A stretch of 6,726 nt of DNA, taken from positions 1-6,726 of the forward strand of contig JAJWCP010000077.1 in the NCBI GenBank assembly GCA_021617435.1, in the 5' to 3' direction. The notes beneath the pieces are model-generated. The model had not been told where the DNA came from. It was given only the letters and a program-made list of their open reading frames with translations, and searched no databases. The translations under genes and the position numbers were made by a program. Numbering within the stretch: position 1 is the first letter of the stretch; each line of letters begins with the position of its first letter. This document shows positions 1 through 5,340 of the stretch, in pieces. Source of the DNA: Pseudomonadota bacterium (GTDB taxonomy: Bacteria; Pseudomonadota; Alphaproteobacteria; RF32; CAG-239).

Positions 1-653
1 AACGCATACAGCTTTTCAAATTGTTCTCTGGCAAAAGGCTCGCCTTCCGCCGTTCCCTGAATTTCAACAATTTTGCCGCTTTCGGTTAAAACAAAGTTGG
101 TATCGGCGCGAGCGGACGAATCCTCCTCGTAATCTAAATCAAGCAAAACTTCATCACCGTGCAATCCGCATGATACGGCGGCAACAAATTCTTTTATCGG
201 GTTGCAGGAAATTTTACCATCGCTTACCATTTTTTGCAAAGCAATATACAGAGCGACAAAGCTGCCGGTTATTGAAGCGGTGCGAGTTCCGCCGTCGGCT
301 TGTAAAACATCACAGTCAATATTGATGATATAGTCTTTCAAAGCATTTAAGTCCGTAACCGCTCGTAGCGAACGCCCGATAAGGCGTTGAATTTCATGCG
401 TGCGACCGGACGGGCCTTTGGTTTCGCGGCTGACACGGGTACGGGTTGAGCGCGGAAGCAGCGCGTATTCAGCCGTTATCCAACCCTTATCGCCGCCTTT
501 AAGCCACGCCGGCAATTTATCGTCTACCGTTGCCGTGCACAAAACATGCGTATTGCCGCATTTAATTAAGCACGAACCTTCGGCATAAGCATTCACATTC
601 GGGATAATTTCAATTTTTCTGAGCTCGTTATAAGCGCGATTATTTTGCCGCAT
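1..653 (-). CDS. rph: RNase PH, 3' end cut by window edge
   Basis: This is a phosphorolytic 3'-to-5' exoribonuclease that trims tRNA 3' ends, releasing nucleoside diphosphates. I translated the reverse strand from ATG at 653-651: it begins MRQNNRAYNELRKIEI and gives about 217 residues before the edge, against a family length near 240, so only the last 20 or so residues are missing. Family hallmarks are clear: GRTHEIQRLIGRSLRAV (phosphate-binding region), CDVLQADGGTRTASITG (active-site core), and the late VEIQGTAEGEPF motif. A GGAG Shine-Dalgarno core (complement of 661-664) lies 7 bases before the ATG, inside the 3' end of aroK. The two genes overlap by 14 bases and are very likely co-transcribed and translationally coupled. 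No frameshift is visible. The identification is secure. Confidence 0.97.
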   Translation of the reverse strand, partial: MRQNNRAYNELRKIEIIPNVNAYAEGSCLIKCGNTHVLCTATVDDKLPAWLKGGDKGWITAEYALLPRSTRTRVSRETKGPSGRTHEIQRLIGRSLRAVTDLNALKDYIINIDCDVLQADGGTRTASITGSFVALYIALQKMVSDGKISCNPIKEFVAAVSCGLHGDEVLLDLDYEEDSSARADTNFVLTESGKIVEIQGTAEGEPFAREQFEKLYA

Positions 654-1197
654 TTTTATTCTCCGCAATATAAAAATCATCTATGGCTTTAAGCACACGG
701 GTAACCGTATTTTCAACCCGCTCGTCTTTGGTTTCAACCACAATATCAGCCTCGGAATAATACGGGTATTCTTCTTTGATGTATTTTTCAAGCTTGTCTT
801 TTAAGCGCATATCACCGCCCATTAAAAACGGACGATGTTTGCGCCCCGCCGTGCGGTGATAGAGAGTGTTAATATCGGCTTTAAGCCAAATGGTTAGCGC
901 ATGCGACTTTGCCATTTCACGCGTAGGACCGGCAACAAACGACCCGCCGCCGGAAGCCAAAACGCAGGGCTCGCCTTGGAGCAAGCGCTTCATCACCCGC
1001 ATTTCGCCGGCGCGATACTCTTCCGCACCAAAGCATTTAAGCACATCAACCAATGAAAGTCCGGCGGCTTTTTCAATCTCACGGTCGCCGTCAACAAACG
1101 GCAGATTAAGCCTTTGCGCCAACCGCTTGCCGACGCTGGTCTTTCCGCTTCCCATCAGCCCGACCAGCAGAATTATTTTATTTATATCTTTTACCAT
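640..1197 (-). CDS. aroK: shikimate kinase
   Basis: This enzyme phosphorylates shikimate to shikimate 3-phosphate with ATP, step five of the chorismate pathway to aromatic amino acids, in the cytoplasm. Numbered from ATG at 1197 (185 residues), it shows the Walker A loop GLMGSGKTS (about 13-21), the D-x-D shikimate/Mg site as DGD (36-38), a shikimate-binding Arg in EEYRAGE, the GGG motif in ASGGGS, and the lid segment with RKHRPFL. Length is normal for the family. A longer frame starts at TTG 1218 and adds seven residues. I prefer 1197 because it is ATG, it has a purine-rich AAAGAAG upstream, and the best promoter would place the transcript start only about 8 bases before the TTG. In many alphaproteobacteria aroB follows aroK; here rph follows directly. 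Confidence 0.95.
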   Translation of the reverse strand: MVKDINKIILLVGLMGSGKTSVGKRLAQRLNLPFVDGDREIEKAAGLSLVDVLKCFGAEEYRAGEMRVMKRLLQGEPCVLASGGGSFVAGPTREMAKSHALTIWLKADINTLYHRTAGRKHRPFLMGGDMRLKDKLEKYIKEEYPYYSEADIVVETKDERVENTVTRVLKAIDDFYIAENKNAAK

Positions 1198-1220
1198 TGT
1201 TTTTAACGCTTCTTTCAATT

Positions 1221-1248
1221 TTGTTGCATTAAATAATAGAAGTGTTAT
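1221..1248 (+). promoter_or_regulatory. weak candidate promoter for the xerD-atp unit
   Basis: TTGTTG (1221-1226) and TGTTAT (1243-1248) with a 16-base spacer is the best plus-strand match I found before the 46-residue gene. The -10 matches only 4 of 6 positions. It overlaps the leftward aroK promoter, so if both are real the two polymerases would compete for the same DNA. This is a tentative call. Confidence 0.25.
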
Positions 1249-1261
1249 CCTTATTTAGCAA
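1233..1261 (-). promoter_or_regulatory. predicted sigma70-type promoter for aroK-rph
   Basis: Read on the minus strand, TTGCTA (complement of 1256-1261) is a 4/6 match to the -35 consensus. TATTAT (complement of 1233-1238) is a 5/6 match to -10. They are separated by exactly 17 bases. The expected transcript start, near 1226, gives a leader of about 29 bases to the aroK ATG at 1197. This is a consensus match only. Confidence 0.5.
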
Positions 1262-1272
1262 CAATTTTTTAC

Positions 1273-1276
1273 GAGG
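1273..1276 (+). promoter_or_regulatory. Shine-Dalgarno for the 46-residue protein
   Basis: GAGG lies 10 bases before ATG 1287. It selects this start over an in-frame GTG at 1242, which would add 15 residues and has no such site. Confidence 0.5.
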
Positions 1277-1286
1277 TACTTTGATT

Positions 1287-1427
1287 ATGAAACAGAAAAA
1301 CTATACTTGGATTTATTTGGCGCTGATTCTTTTGGTTATCGGCGGGGTTGTTTATGTTGCCACTAAAGATATTTCGCCGATTTCACATCATGTTGAAAAA
1401 GAAGTATCGCTTAACTACACTAAATAA
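1287..1427 (+). CDS. small single-pass membrane protein upstream of xerD
   Basis: A 46-residue protein that I do not recognise. It has a short basic N-terminus (MKQKNYTW), one hydrophobic segment at about residues 9-25 (IYLALILLVIGGVVYVA), and a polar tail with a His pair (SHHVEKEV). The Lys residues before the helix suggest the N-terminus is cytoplasmic and the tail faces the periplasm. The ATG at 1287 has a GAGG site; an in-frame GTG at 1242 is a poorer start. Its TAA (1425-1427) abuts the ATG of xerD with no gap, which implies translational coupling and argues that it is a real gene. The function is unknown. It could be a genuine lineage-specific membrane peptide or a leader whose translation serves mainly to load ribosomes onto xerD. 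Confidence 0.6.
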   Translation: MKQKNYTWIYLALILLVIGGVVYVATKDISPISHHVEKEVSLNYTK

Positions 1428-2333
1428 ATGGCAAACTCTTATCTGCAGTTATTTTTAGACTCTATGGCGGCGGAAAAAGGCGCCGCCGTTAACACGCTTG
1501 AGGCTTATCGGCGTGATATTTCACAATTTTTTGAAATTTGCCCCGTGTTGCCTGAAAAAATTTCAGAGCAAAATATTTCGGCATACATACAAGCGTTGGG
1601 CAGCCATTATTACAGCCCCAAGTCACAAGCGCGGAAGCTTTCGGCAATGCGGGAATTTTGCCGTTTTTTGTTTTCAGAAAACATATTGAAAGATAATCCT
1701 GCCGCCAATATTTCATTGCCAAAGCAAGAAAAGCCTTTGCCTAAATTTTTAACTCCGGCGCAGATAAGTATTTTAAGTAAAACCGCCAAGGAACATTCCA
1801 ACTTATCGGTTAAGCGAATCGGCGTAATGATTGATTTAATGTTCGTTACCGGTTTGCGGGTTTCAGAACTTATTGCTCTGCCGGAATGCGCCATCAATGC
1901 CGACAAAAAACAAATTATGGTGCGGGGCAAGGGCAACAAAGAGCGAATCGTGCCGGTGGCAGATTCTGCCGTTCGGGAAGTATTGGATTATTGTAATACT
2001 TACCGGCAAGATTTTATTGCGGAAGGCAAAATATCGGCATGGCTGTTTCCGTCAAAATCATCACAAAGCGGACACATCACGCGCGATACTTTTTTTAAAT
2101 ATCTTAAAATGTTGGCGATTGAGGCCGAACTTGACGAACGAATAATTTCGCCGCACACTCTGCGCCACTCGTTTGCCACCAACCTTTTGAATCATCAAGC
2201 TGATTTACGCTCCGTGCAAAAAATGCTCGGGCATGAAAATATTGCCACCACGGAAATTTACACCCATATAACCTCAGAAAAATTAGCTGAAATTGTACAG
2301 CACAATCACCCTTTGCGAAACTTCAAACTTTAA
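1428..2333 (+). CDS. xerD: site-specific tyrosine recombinase, XerD type
   Basis: This is a tyrosine recombinase expected to work with XerC at dif sites to resolve chromosome dimers at the septum, where FtsK activates it. It has 301 residues, the usual length. The N-terminal SAM-like core-binding domain (about 1-90) contains NTLEAYRRD. The catalytic domain carries all expected residues: Arg144 in TGLRVSEL, Lys168 in RGKGNKER, His243 and Arg246 in SPHTLRHSFAT, His269 in LGHE, and the nucleophile Tyr278 in EIYTH. The LLNHQADLRSVQ stretch and the closing HNHPLRN resemble XerD more than XerC, but the two paralogues are close and sequence reading alone does not settle it. It starts directly at the stop of the small membrane protein, and the Shine-Dalgarno of the next gene overlaps its stop. 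Divergence from aroK is a common alphaproteobacterial arrangement. Confidence 0.95.
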   Translation: MANSYLQLFLDSMAAEKGAAVNTLEAYRRDISQFFEICPVLPEKISEQNISAYIQALGSHYYSPKSQARKLSAMREFCRFLFSENILKDNPAANISLPKQEKPLPKFLTPAQISILSKTAKEHSNLSVKRIGVMIDLMFVTGLRVSELIALPECAINADKKQIMVRGKGNKERIVPVADSAVREVLDYCNTYRQDFIAEGKISAWLFPSKSSQSGHITRDTFFKYLKMLAIEAELDERIISPHTLRHSFATNLLNHQADLRSVQKMLGHENIATTEIYTHITSEKLAEIVQHNHPLRNFKL

Positions 2334-2336
2334 AGG
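2332..2336 (+). promoter_or_regulatory. Shine-Dalgarno for the DUF721 gene
   Basis: AAAGG overlaps the xerD stop codon and lies 7 bases before ATG 2344. It favours that start over an in-frame upstream ATG at 2293 inside xerD. Confidence 0.55.
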
Positions 2337-2343
2337 TTTAAAT

Positions 2344-2868
2344 ATGGAAAAGAAAAAAGATAATTTGATTTCAGCCGAACATAAAGGCAACGGATTTGAA
2401 AATCTTTCCGCCACCATGGCCCCGTTTGTTAAAAAACTTTTAGGTTCCAAAGGTATGGCGGAAGTTGAAATTTTGACCAACTGGAAAAATATTATCGGAG
2501 AAGATTTAGCCAAATACAGCCTGCCGCAAAGAATAGAATTTAAACCAGGCTCCCGCAACAACGGAACCTTATATTTAATGGCGGCAAGCGGCGGTTTTGC
2601 TATGGAAATTCAGCACCGCTCCACCTTGATTTTAGAAAAAATCAACACCTTTTTCGGTTATCAGGCGGTGAGTCGGATTAAATTGATACAAAATGACGGT
2701 TTTATTAATCCCGAAATATCATCAGGACATGAAGATAACCTTGAGAAAAAGCTTGTAACTAATGAAGAACAAACATATATTGACACTATAGTTGAAGATA
2801 TTCAGCATGAAGAATTAAAACATAATCTGAAAAAACTGGGTGAAAGTATTTTCAGCGCAAAAAAATAG
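2344..2868 (+). CDS. DUF721 / DciA-like protein
   Basis: A 174-residue protein of the DUF721 family. The family includes DciA, which helps load the replicative helicase DnaB in bacteria that lack DnaC or DnaI. The KH-like core spans about residues 28-116: a helical start (FVKKLLGSKGMAEVEIL), then NWKNIIGEDLAKYSLPQRI with the family Trp at 47 and Pro at 61, a strand GTLYLMAAS, and EIQHRSTLILEKIN followed by SRIKLIQ. The tail after about 117 is acidic and low in complexity, probably flexible. The ATG at 2344 has AAAGG 7 bases upstream; an in-frame ATG at 2293 would overlap xerD by 41 bases. The gene order DUF721 then DsbA-like is recurrent in alphaproteobacteria. The family call is good; a helicase-loading role is inferred from DciA and not shown here. 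Confidence 0.85.
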   Translation: MEKKKDNLISAEHKGNGFENLSATMAPFVKKLLGSKGMAEVEILTNWKNIIGEDLAKYSLPQRIEFKPGSRNNGTLYLMAASGGFAMEIQHRSTLILEKINTFFGYQAVSRIKLIQNDGFINPEISSGHEDNLEKKLVTNEEQTYIDTIVEDIQHEELKHNLKKLGESIFSAKK

Positions 2869-2873
2869 GAGAG
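2867..2873 (+). promoter_or_regulatory. Shine-Dalgarno deciding a GTG start
   Basis: AGGAGAG overlaps the TAG of the DUF721 gene and sits 5 bases before GTG 2879. It is the strongest ribosome-binding site near this junction. It selects GTG over the in-frame ATG at 2840 inside the upstream gene. Confidence 0.7.
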
Positions 2874-2878
2874 TTCCC

Positions 2879-3607
2879 GTGGAAAAAACCATTCGCTACA
2901 TCAGCACTTTTGTTACTTCGCTTTTGTTGTATGTTGTGTGCGCTTATGCGTATCTTTCATTTAAAGGATTTGTTTTTGAAAACGGCACTTTCACTTTGGT
3001 TGGCAATGCTCATGCGCAATCAAACGATATGTATGCGGAACTTAATAAAAATATTGCCATTAATTTTAATCCGGTTTACACGATTGGAAATTCTGACGCG
3101 CCGCTTACCATATATGAAATATCATCACTCGGCTGCACACACTGCGCTGATTTCCATCTTAATATACTTCCTCGTCTCAGGAAAGATTTTATTGATGAAG
3201 GCAAGCTTAAAATTAAGTTCGTAAATTTTCCGCTTGACCGTAAATCAATGCAAGGCGCTTTAGTTTCGCAATGCATGCCCGTTGAAGCTCGTCCGGCGTT
3301 TGTCCGCACCATGTTTGAAAGGCAACGAGAATGGGGATTGGCGTTTAACGCAGAGAGCGTAATTAAAAAAATTGCCGAAGAAAACGGATTTAACTCCGAT
3401 GAGTTTGATACTTGCTTACAAAATCGCGAATTGGCGCAAAACATTTTGGCAGAACGGCAAGAAGCTATTGATAAGCTTAAAGTTCAGGGCACGCCGTCGT
3501 TTTTAATTACCAGTGACAGCAATAACGAAATTCTATACGGCATTCCTGATTATAACAGCCTTGTTACTTATCTTAATAACCGGATTAATCAGCAAAGCGG
3601 AAAATAA
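2879..3607 (+). CDS. DsbA-family thiol:disulfide oxidoreductase, envelope-targeted
   Basis: A thioredoxin-fold protein expected to oxidise or isomerise cysteines in the periplasm. Numbered from GTG 2879 (242 residues), it has a hydrophobic segment at about 8-28, then the active site CTHC (Cys86, Cys89) at the start of the fold, and the cis-proline loop VQGTPSF (Pro206). Two further cysteines, Cys132 in SQCMP and Cys179 in DTCLQ, lie in the helical insertion; cysteines there are common in this alphaproteobacterial subfamily and may form a second, structural disulfide. A possible signal peptidase site, AHA|Q at 44-47, is unusually far from the hydrophobic stretch, so the protein could instead stay anchored. 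GTG is preferred over ATG 2840 because of the AGGAGAG site. The gene ends flush against atpI. Its exact redox role cannot be told from sequence. Confidence 0.92.
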   Translation: MEKTIRYISTFVTSLLLYVVCAYAYLSFKGFVFENGTFTLVGNAHAQSNDMYAELNKNIAINFNPVYTIGNSDAPLTIYEISSLGCTHCADFHLNILPRLRKDFIDEGKLKIKFVNFPLDRKSMQGALVSQCMPVEARPAFVRTMFERQREWGLAFNAESVIKKIAEENGFNSDEFDTCLQNRELAQNILAERQEAIDKLKVQGTPSFLITSDSNNEILYGIPDYNSLVTYLNNRINQQSGK

Positions 3608-3910
3608 ATGAACGAACCTGACGATATTAAAGCAATAAACAAAAAAATCAGCGCCTTTAAGCAAAAAAATCAGCTCGCCATTGAAAAAGACGATACGAAT
3701 CGCGCAGGGTACCGGCATTCGGCCGTCGGCTTTCAAATCAGCGCGGAGTTAATCGCCGGAGTTTTGGTCGGAGCCGGAATCGGCTATTTGCTTGATATGT
3801 TACTTGGCACAAAGCCTTGGTTGTTGGCTTTGTTTATTATTTTTGGCGGCGCCGCCAGAATGTTAAATATTTATAAATCATTTAGGGCTGAAGATAAAAG
3901 CGAGGAGTAA
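3608..3910 (+). CDS. atpI: ATP synthase accessory protein AtpI
   Basis: A 100-residue membrane protein of the AtpI/AtpZ family, usually the first gene of FO operons and implicated in c-ring assembly or ion uptake. It has a charged cytoplasmic N-terminus (about 1-43) and two predicted membrane helices, about 46-65 (AELIAGVLVGAGIGYLLD) and 70-89. The Gly-rich first helix and the LGTKPW turn are typical of alphaproteobacterial AtpI. Its ATG immediately follows the TAA of the DsbA-like gene with zero spacing, so it is probably translated by coupling. Its 3' end (GAGGAG at 3902-3907) doubles as the ribosome-binding site for atpB. It is not essential in the bacteria where it has been tested. Confidence 0.87.
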   Translation: MNEPDDIKAINKKISAFKQKNQLAIEKDDTNRAGYRHSAVGFQISAELIAGVLVGAGIGYLLDMLLGTKPWLLALFIIFGGAARMLNIYKSFRAEDKSEE

Positions 3911-3918
3911 TTTAATCA

Positions 3919-4641
3919 ATGGCAAACCCTTTAGAACAGTTTGAAGTAAAACCGCTTATTCCGTTGCATTTTCACGGTTATGACATTTCGTTTACCAACT
4001 CATCTTTATTTATGATGTTGGCGGTGCTTGCTATTGTTACCTTATTCGGGTTTTGCCTGCGCAAACGCACGGTTATTCCATCTCTTTCGCAATCAGTGCC
4101 GGAAGCCGTTTATGATTTTGTTCATAATTTAATGCAAGATACGGTAGGCAAAGAAGGCTTAAAATATTTTTCATTTATTTTCAGCATCTTTTTATTTGTG
4201 GCTTTTGGTAATTTTTTGGGCTTATTTCCTTACAGCTTTACTTTTACTTCGCATTTGGCCGCTGTCGGATGTTTATCGGTATTGGCGCTTATTTTTAACA
4301 TCGTAGTCGGTATCAGGGCTAAAAAGTGGGGCTATTTACGCACATTTTTACCACGAGGCATTCCGATGGCTTTGGCGCCGCTCGTTGTTCCGATTGAGGC
4401 AATTTCATTGTTGTCAAAACCATTCAGCCTCACCGTCCGTTTGGTGGCGAACATGACCGTCGGTCATATTATGCTCAAAATTTTGGCCGGATTTGTGGTT
4501 GCTTTAGGAGTCGGCGGAGTTGTTCCTCTGTTCTTTGACTCTTGTATTATTATTTTTGAAATGTTTATAACTTTATTACAAGCCTTTATTTATACGGTTT
4601 TAAGCTGTATTTATTTAGGCGACGCTTTACATTACCATTAA
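3919..4641 (+). CDS. atpB: ATP synthase FO subunit a
   Basis: Subunit a forms the two proton half-channels against the c-ring in the inner membrane. It has 240 residues, close to the usual alphaproteobacterial length, with several hydrophobic helices. The essential Arg is Arg174 in SLTVRLVANM, equivalent to Arg210 in E. coli. His183 (TVGHIML) and Glu214 (IIFEMFITLLQAF) occupy the places of E. coli Glu219 and His245. This swapped His/Glu pair is the usual arrangement outside the enterobacteria. GNFLGLFPYSF and PIEAIS are further family motifs. The GAGGAG site inside the end of atpI is 11 bases from the ATG, a slightly long spacing. It belongs to the FO cluster atpI-B-E-F'-F. No defect is seen. 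Confidence 0.98.
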   Translation: MANPLEQFEVKPLIPLHFHGYDISFTNSSLFMMLAVLAIVTLFGFCLRKRTVIPSLSQSVPEAVYDFVHNLMQDTVGKEGLKYFSFIFSIFLFVAFGNFLGLFPYSFTFTSHLAAVGCLSVLALIFNIVVGIRAKKWGYLRTFLPRGIPMALAPLVVPIEAISLLSKPFSLTVRLVANMTVGHIMLKILAGFVVALGVGGVVPLFFDSCIIIFEMFITLLQAFIYTVLSCIYLGDALHYH

Positions 4642-4648
4642 ACTTTTG

Positions 4649-4654
4649 AAAGGA
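4649..4654 (+). promoter_or_regulatory. Shine-Dalgarno for atpE
   Basis: AAAGGA lies 6 bases before ATG 4661 and 3 bases before ATG 4658. It favours the second ATG. A TTG at 4646 lies upstream of it and is unlikely to be the start. Confidence 0.6.
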
Positions 4655-4660
4655 AAAATG

Positions 4661-4882
4661 ATGGAACCTTTAGCTTATGTTTCTGCCGCAGCTTGCGCAA
4701 TTTCTATGACCGTTGCCGCTTGGGGCGTTACCAAATTGTGGACAACCATGATTGATACAGTCGGTCGCAATCCTCAGGTAAAAAAAGAAGTTGATATTTA
4801 CGGTTGGGCAGGATTTGCCGCTATTGAAGCTATTGCTTTGTACGCCTTGGTTGTGGCTTTGGTTATTTTGACCGGTAAATAA
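4661..4882 (+). CDS. atpE: ATP synthase FO subunit c
   Basis: This is the proteolipid whose ring turns as protons pass. It has 73 residues from ATG 4661. Two membrane helices (about 5-29 and 48-71) are joined by the polar loop GRNPQV (35-40). Glu56 in AAIEAIALY is the ion-carrying carboxylate, aligning with Asp61 of E. coli when the loop Arg residues are matched. The residue after it is Ala, and helix 1 has no Gln at the sodium site, so the ring is predicted to carry protons. Helix 1 is odd: the usual GxGxGxG series is mostly replaced by Ala, Val, Thr and bulky residues, with Trp21 and Trp27. The starts at 4658 (one more residue) and TTG 4646 are less likely given the AAAGGA position. It lies between atpB and atpF', as expected. 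Confidence 0.94.
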   Translation: MEPLAYVSAAACAISMTVAAWGVTKLWTTMIDTVGRNPQVKKEVDIYGWAGFAAIEAIALYALVVALVILTGK

Positions 4883-4884
4883 AT

Positions 4885-5328
4885 ATGCCTCAACTTGACC
4901 CTTCAACATACATATCACAAATATTTTGGCTTATACTCAGTTTTTTAAGCCTGTGGTTTGTTATGTCATGGTTTATTGTTCCGAAGATTGAAGATATTAT
5001 CAAACAGCGCCGACAAAAAATTGACGCCTATATTCAAAAGGCCGAAAGCATTAACCAGTTGGCGCTGCAATCTTTGGAAAAATATCAAGAAGCATTAAAT
5101 AAAGCCAAAAAAGATTCTGAAACCGCCATTGCTAAAAACAAGGCGGAACTTGATGAAACTATTAAGGCTAAAAAAGAAGAGATAGACAAGCTTTTATCTG
5201 AAAAAATTGCCGAAAGCGAATATACGCTGGCAAAAGAACGTCTTGAAACGATGGCGGTGATTAATGATATTTCCGCTAAATTTGCCGATGATATTTTGGT
5301 AAAATTAGGACTAGACGTTAAAAAATAA
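4885..5328 (+). CDS. atpF': ATP synthase FO subunit b'
   Basis: One of two different peripheral-stalk subunits that hold F1 against the FO motor. It has 147 residues. MPQLDPSTYISQIFWL is the typical b' opening, followed by one membrane helix (about 9-33). A conserved proline turn, VPKIEDIIKQRRQKID, leads into a long charged coiled coil (about 36-125) rich in Ala, Lys and Glu, and a short C-terminal segment that would contact F1. It starts two bases after the atpE stop with no strong Shine-Dalgarno, so coupling to atpE translation is likely. It lacks the long N-terminal targeting extension found in rhizobial b'. Having both b' and b is normal for alphaproteobacteria, cyanobacteria and chloroplasts, and the two probably form a heterodimer. 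Confidence 0.93.
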   Translation: MPQLDPSTYISQIFWLILSFLSLWFVMSWFIVPKIEDIIKQRRQKIDAYIQKAESINQLALQSLEKYQEALNKAKKDSETAIAKNKAELDETIKAKKEEIDKLLSEKIAESEYTLAKERLETMAVINDISAKFADDILVKLGLDVKK

Positions 5329-5332
5329 AGGA
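5328..5332 (+). promoter_or_regulatory. Shine-Dalgarno deciding a TTG start
   Basis: AAGGA overlaps the last base of the atpF' stop and lies 8 bases before TTG 5341. There is no other ATG, GTG or TTG in this frame before the membrane helix. Confidence 0.65.
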
Positions 5333-5340
5333 TACTGACC

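Noticed and set aside
400..588. 62-residue plus-strand open frame opposite rph
   Set aside because: It lies wholly antisense to the strongly conserved RNase PH frame, and its translation shows no recognisable domain.
1198..1218. TTG start at 1218 for aroK
   Set aside because: It has no Shine-Dalgarno and would sit about 8 bases from the predicted transcript start. ATG 1197 begins just before the conserved Walker A strand.
866..1258. 130-residue plus-strand open frame opposite aroK
   Set aside because: It is antisense to a clear shikimate kinase, and it would run across the promoter region. It is a shadow frame.
3560..3590. Possible internal promoter before atpI (TTGTTA followed by ATTAAT or TTAATC)
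   Set aside because: The -10 match is poor, and AT-rich coding DNA gives such matches often by chance.
4646..4660. TTG start at 4646 for subunit c
   Set aside because: The AAAGGA ribosome-binding sequence lies inside that extension and is correctly spaced for ATG 4661. The extra residues MKGKM are not typical of subunit c.
5326..5340. Possible readthrough fusion of b' and b, which share a reading frame with one stop and 12 bases between
   Set aside because: Each gene is complete with its own membrane helix, and atpF has a good ribosome-binding site. Sharing a frame happens by chance one time in three.
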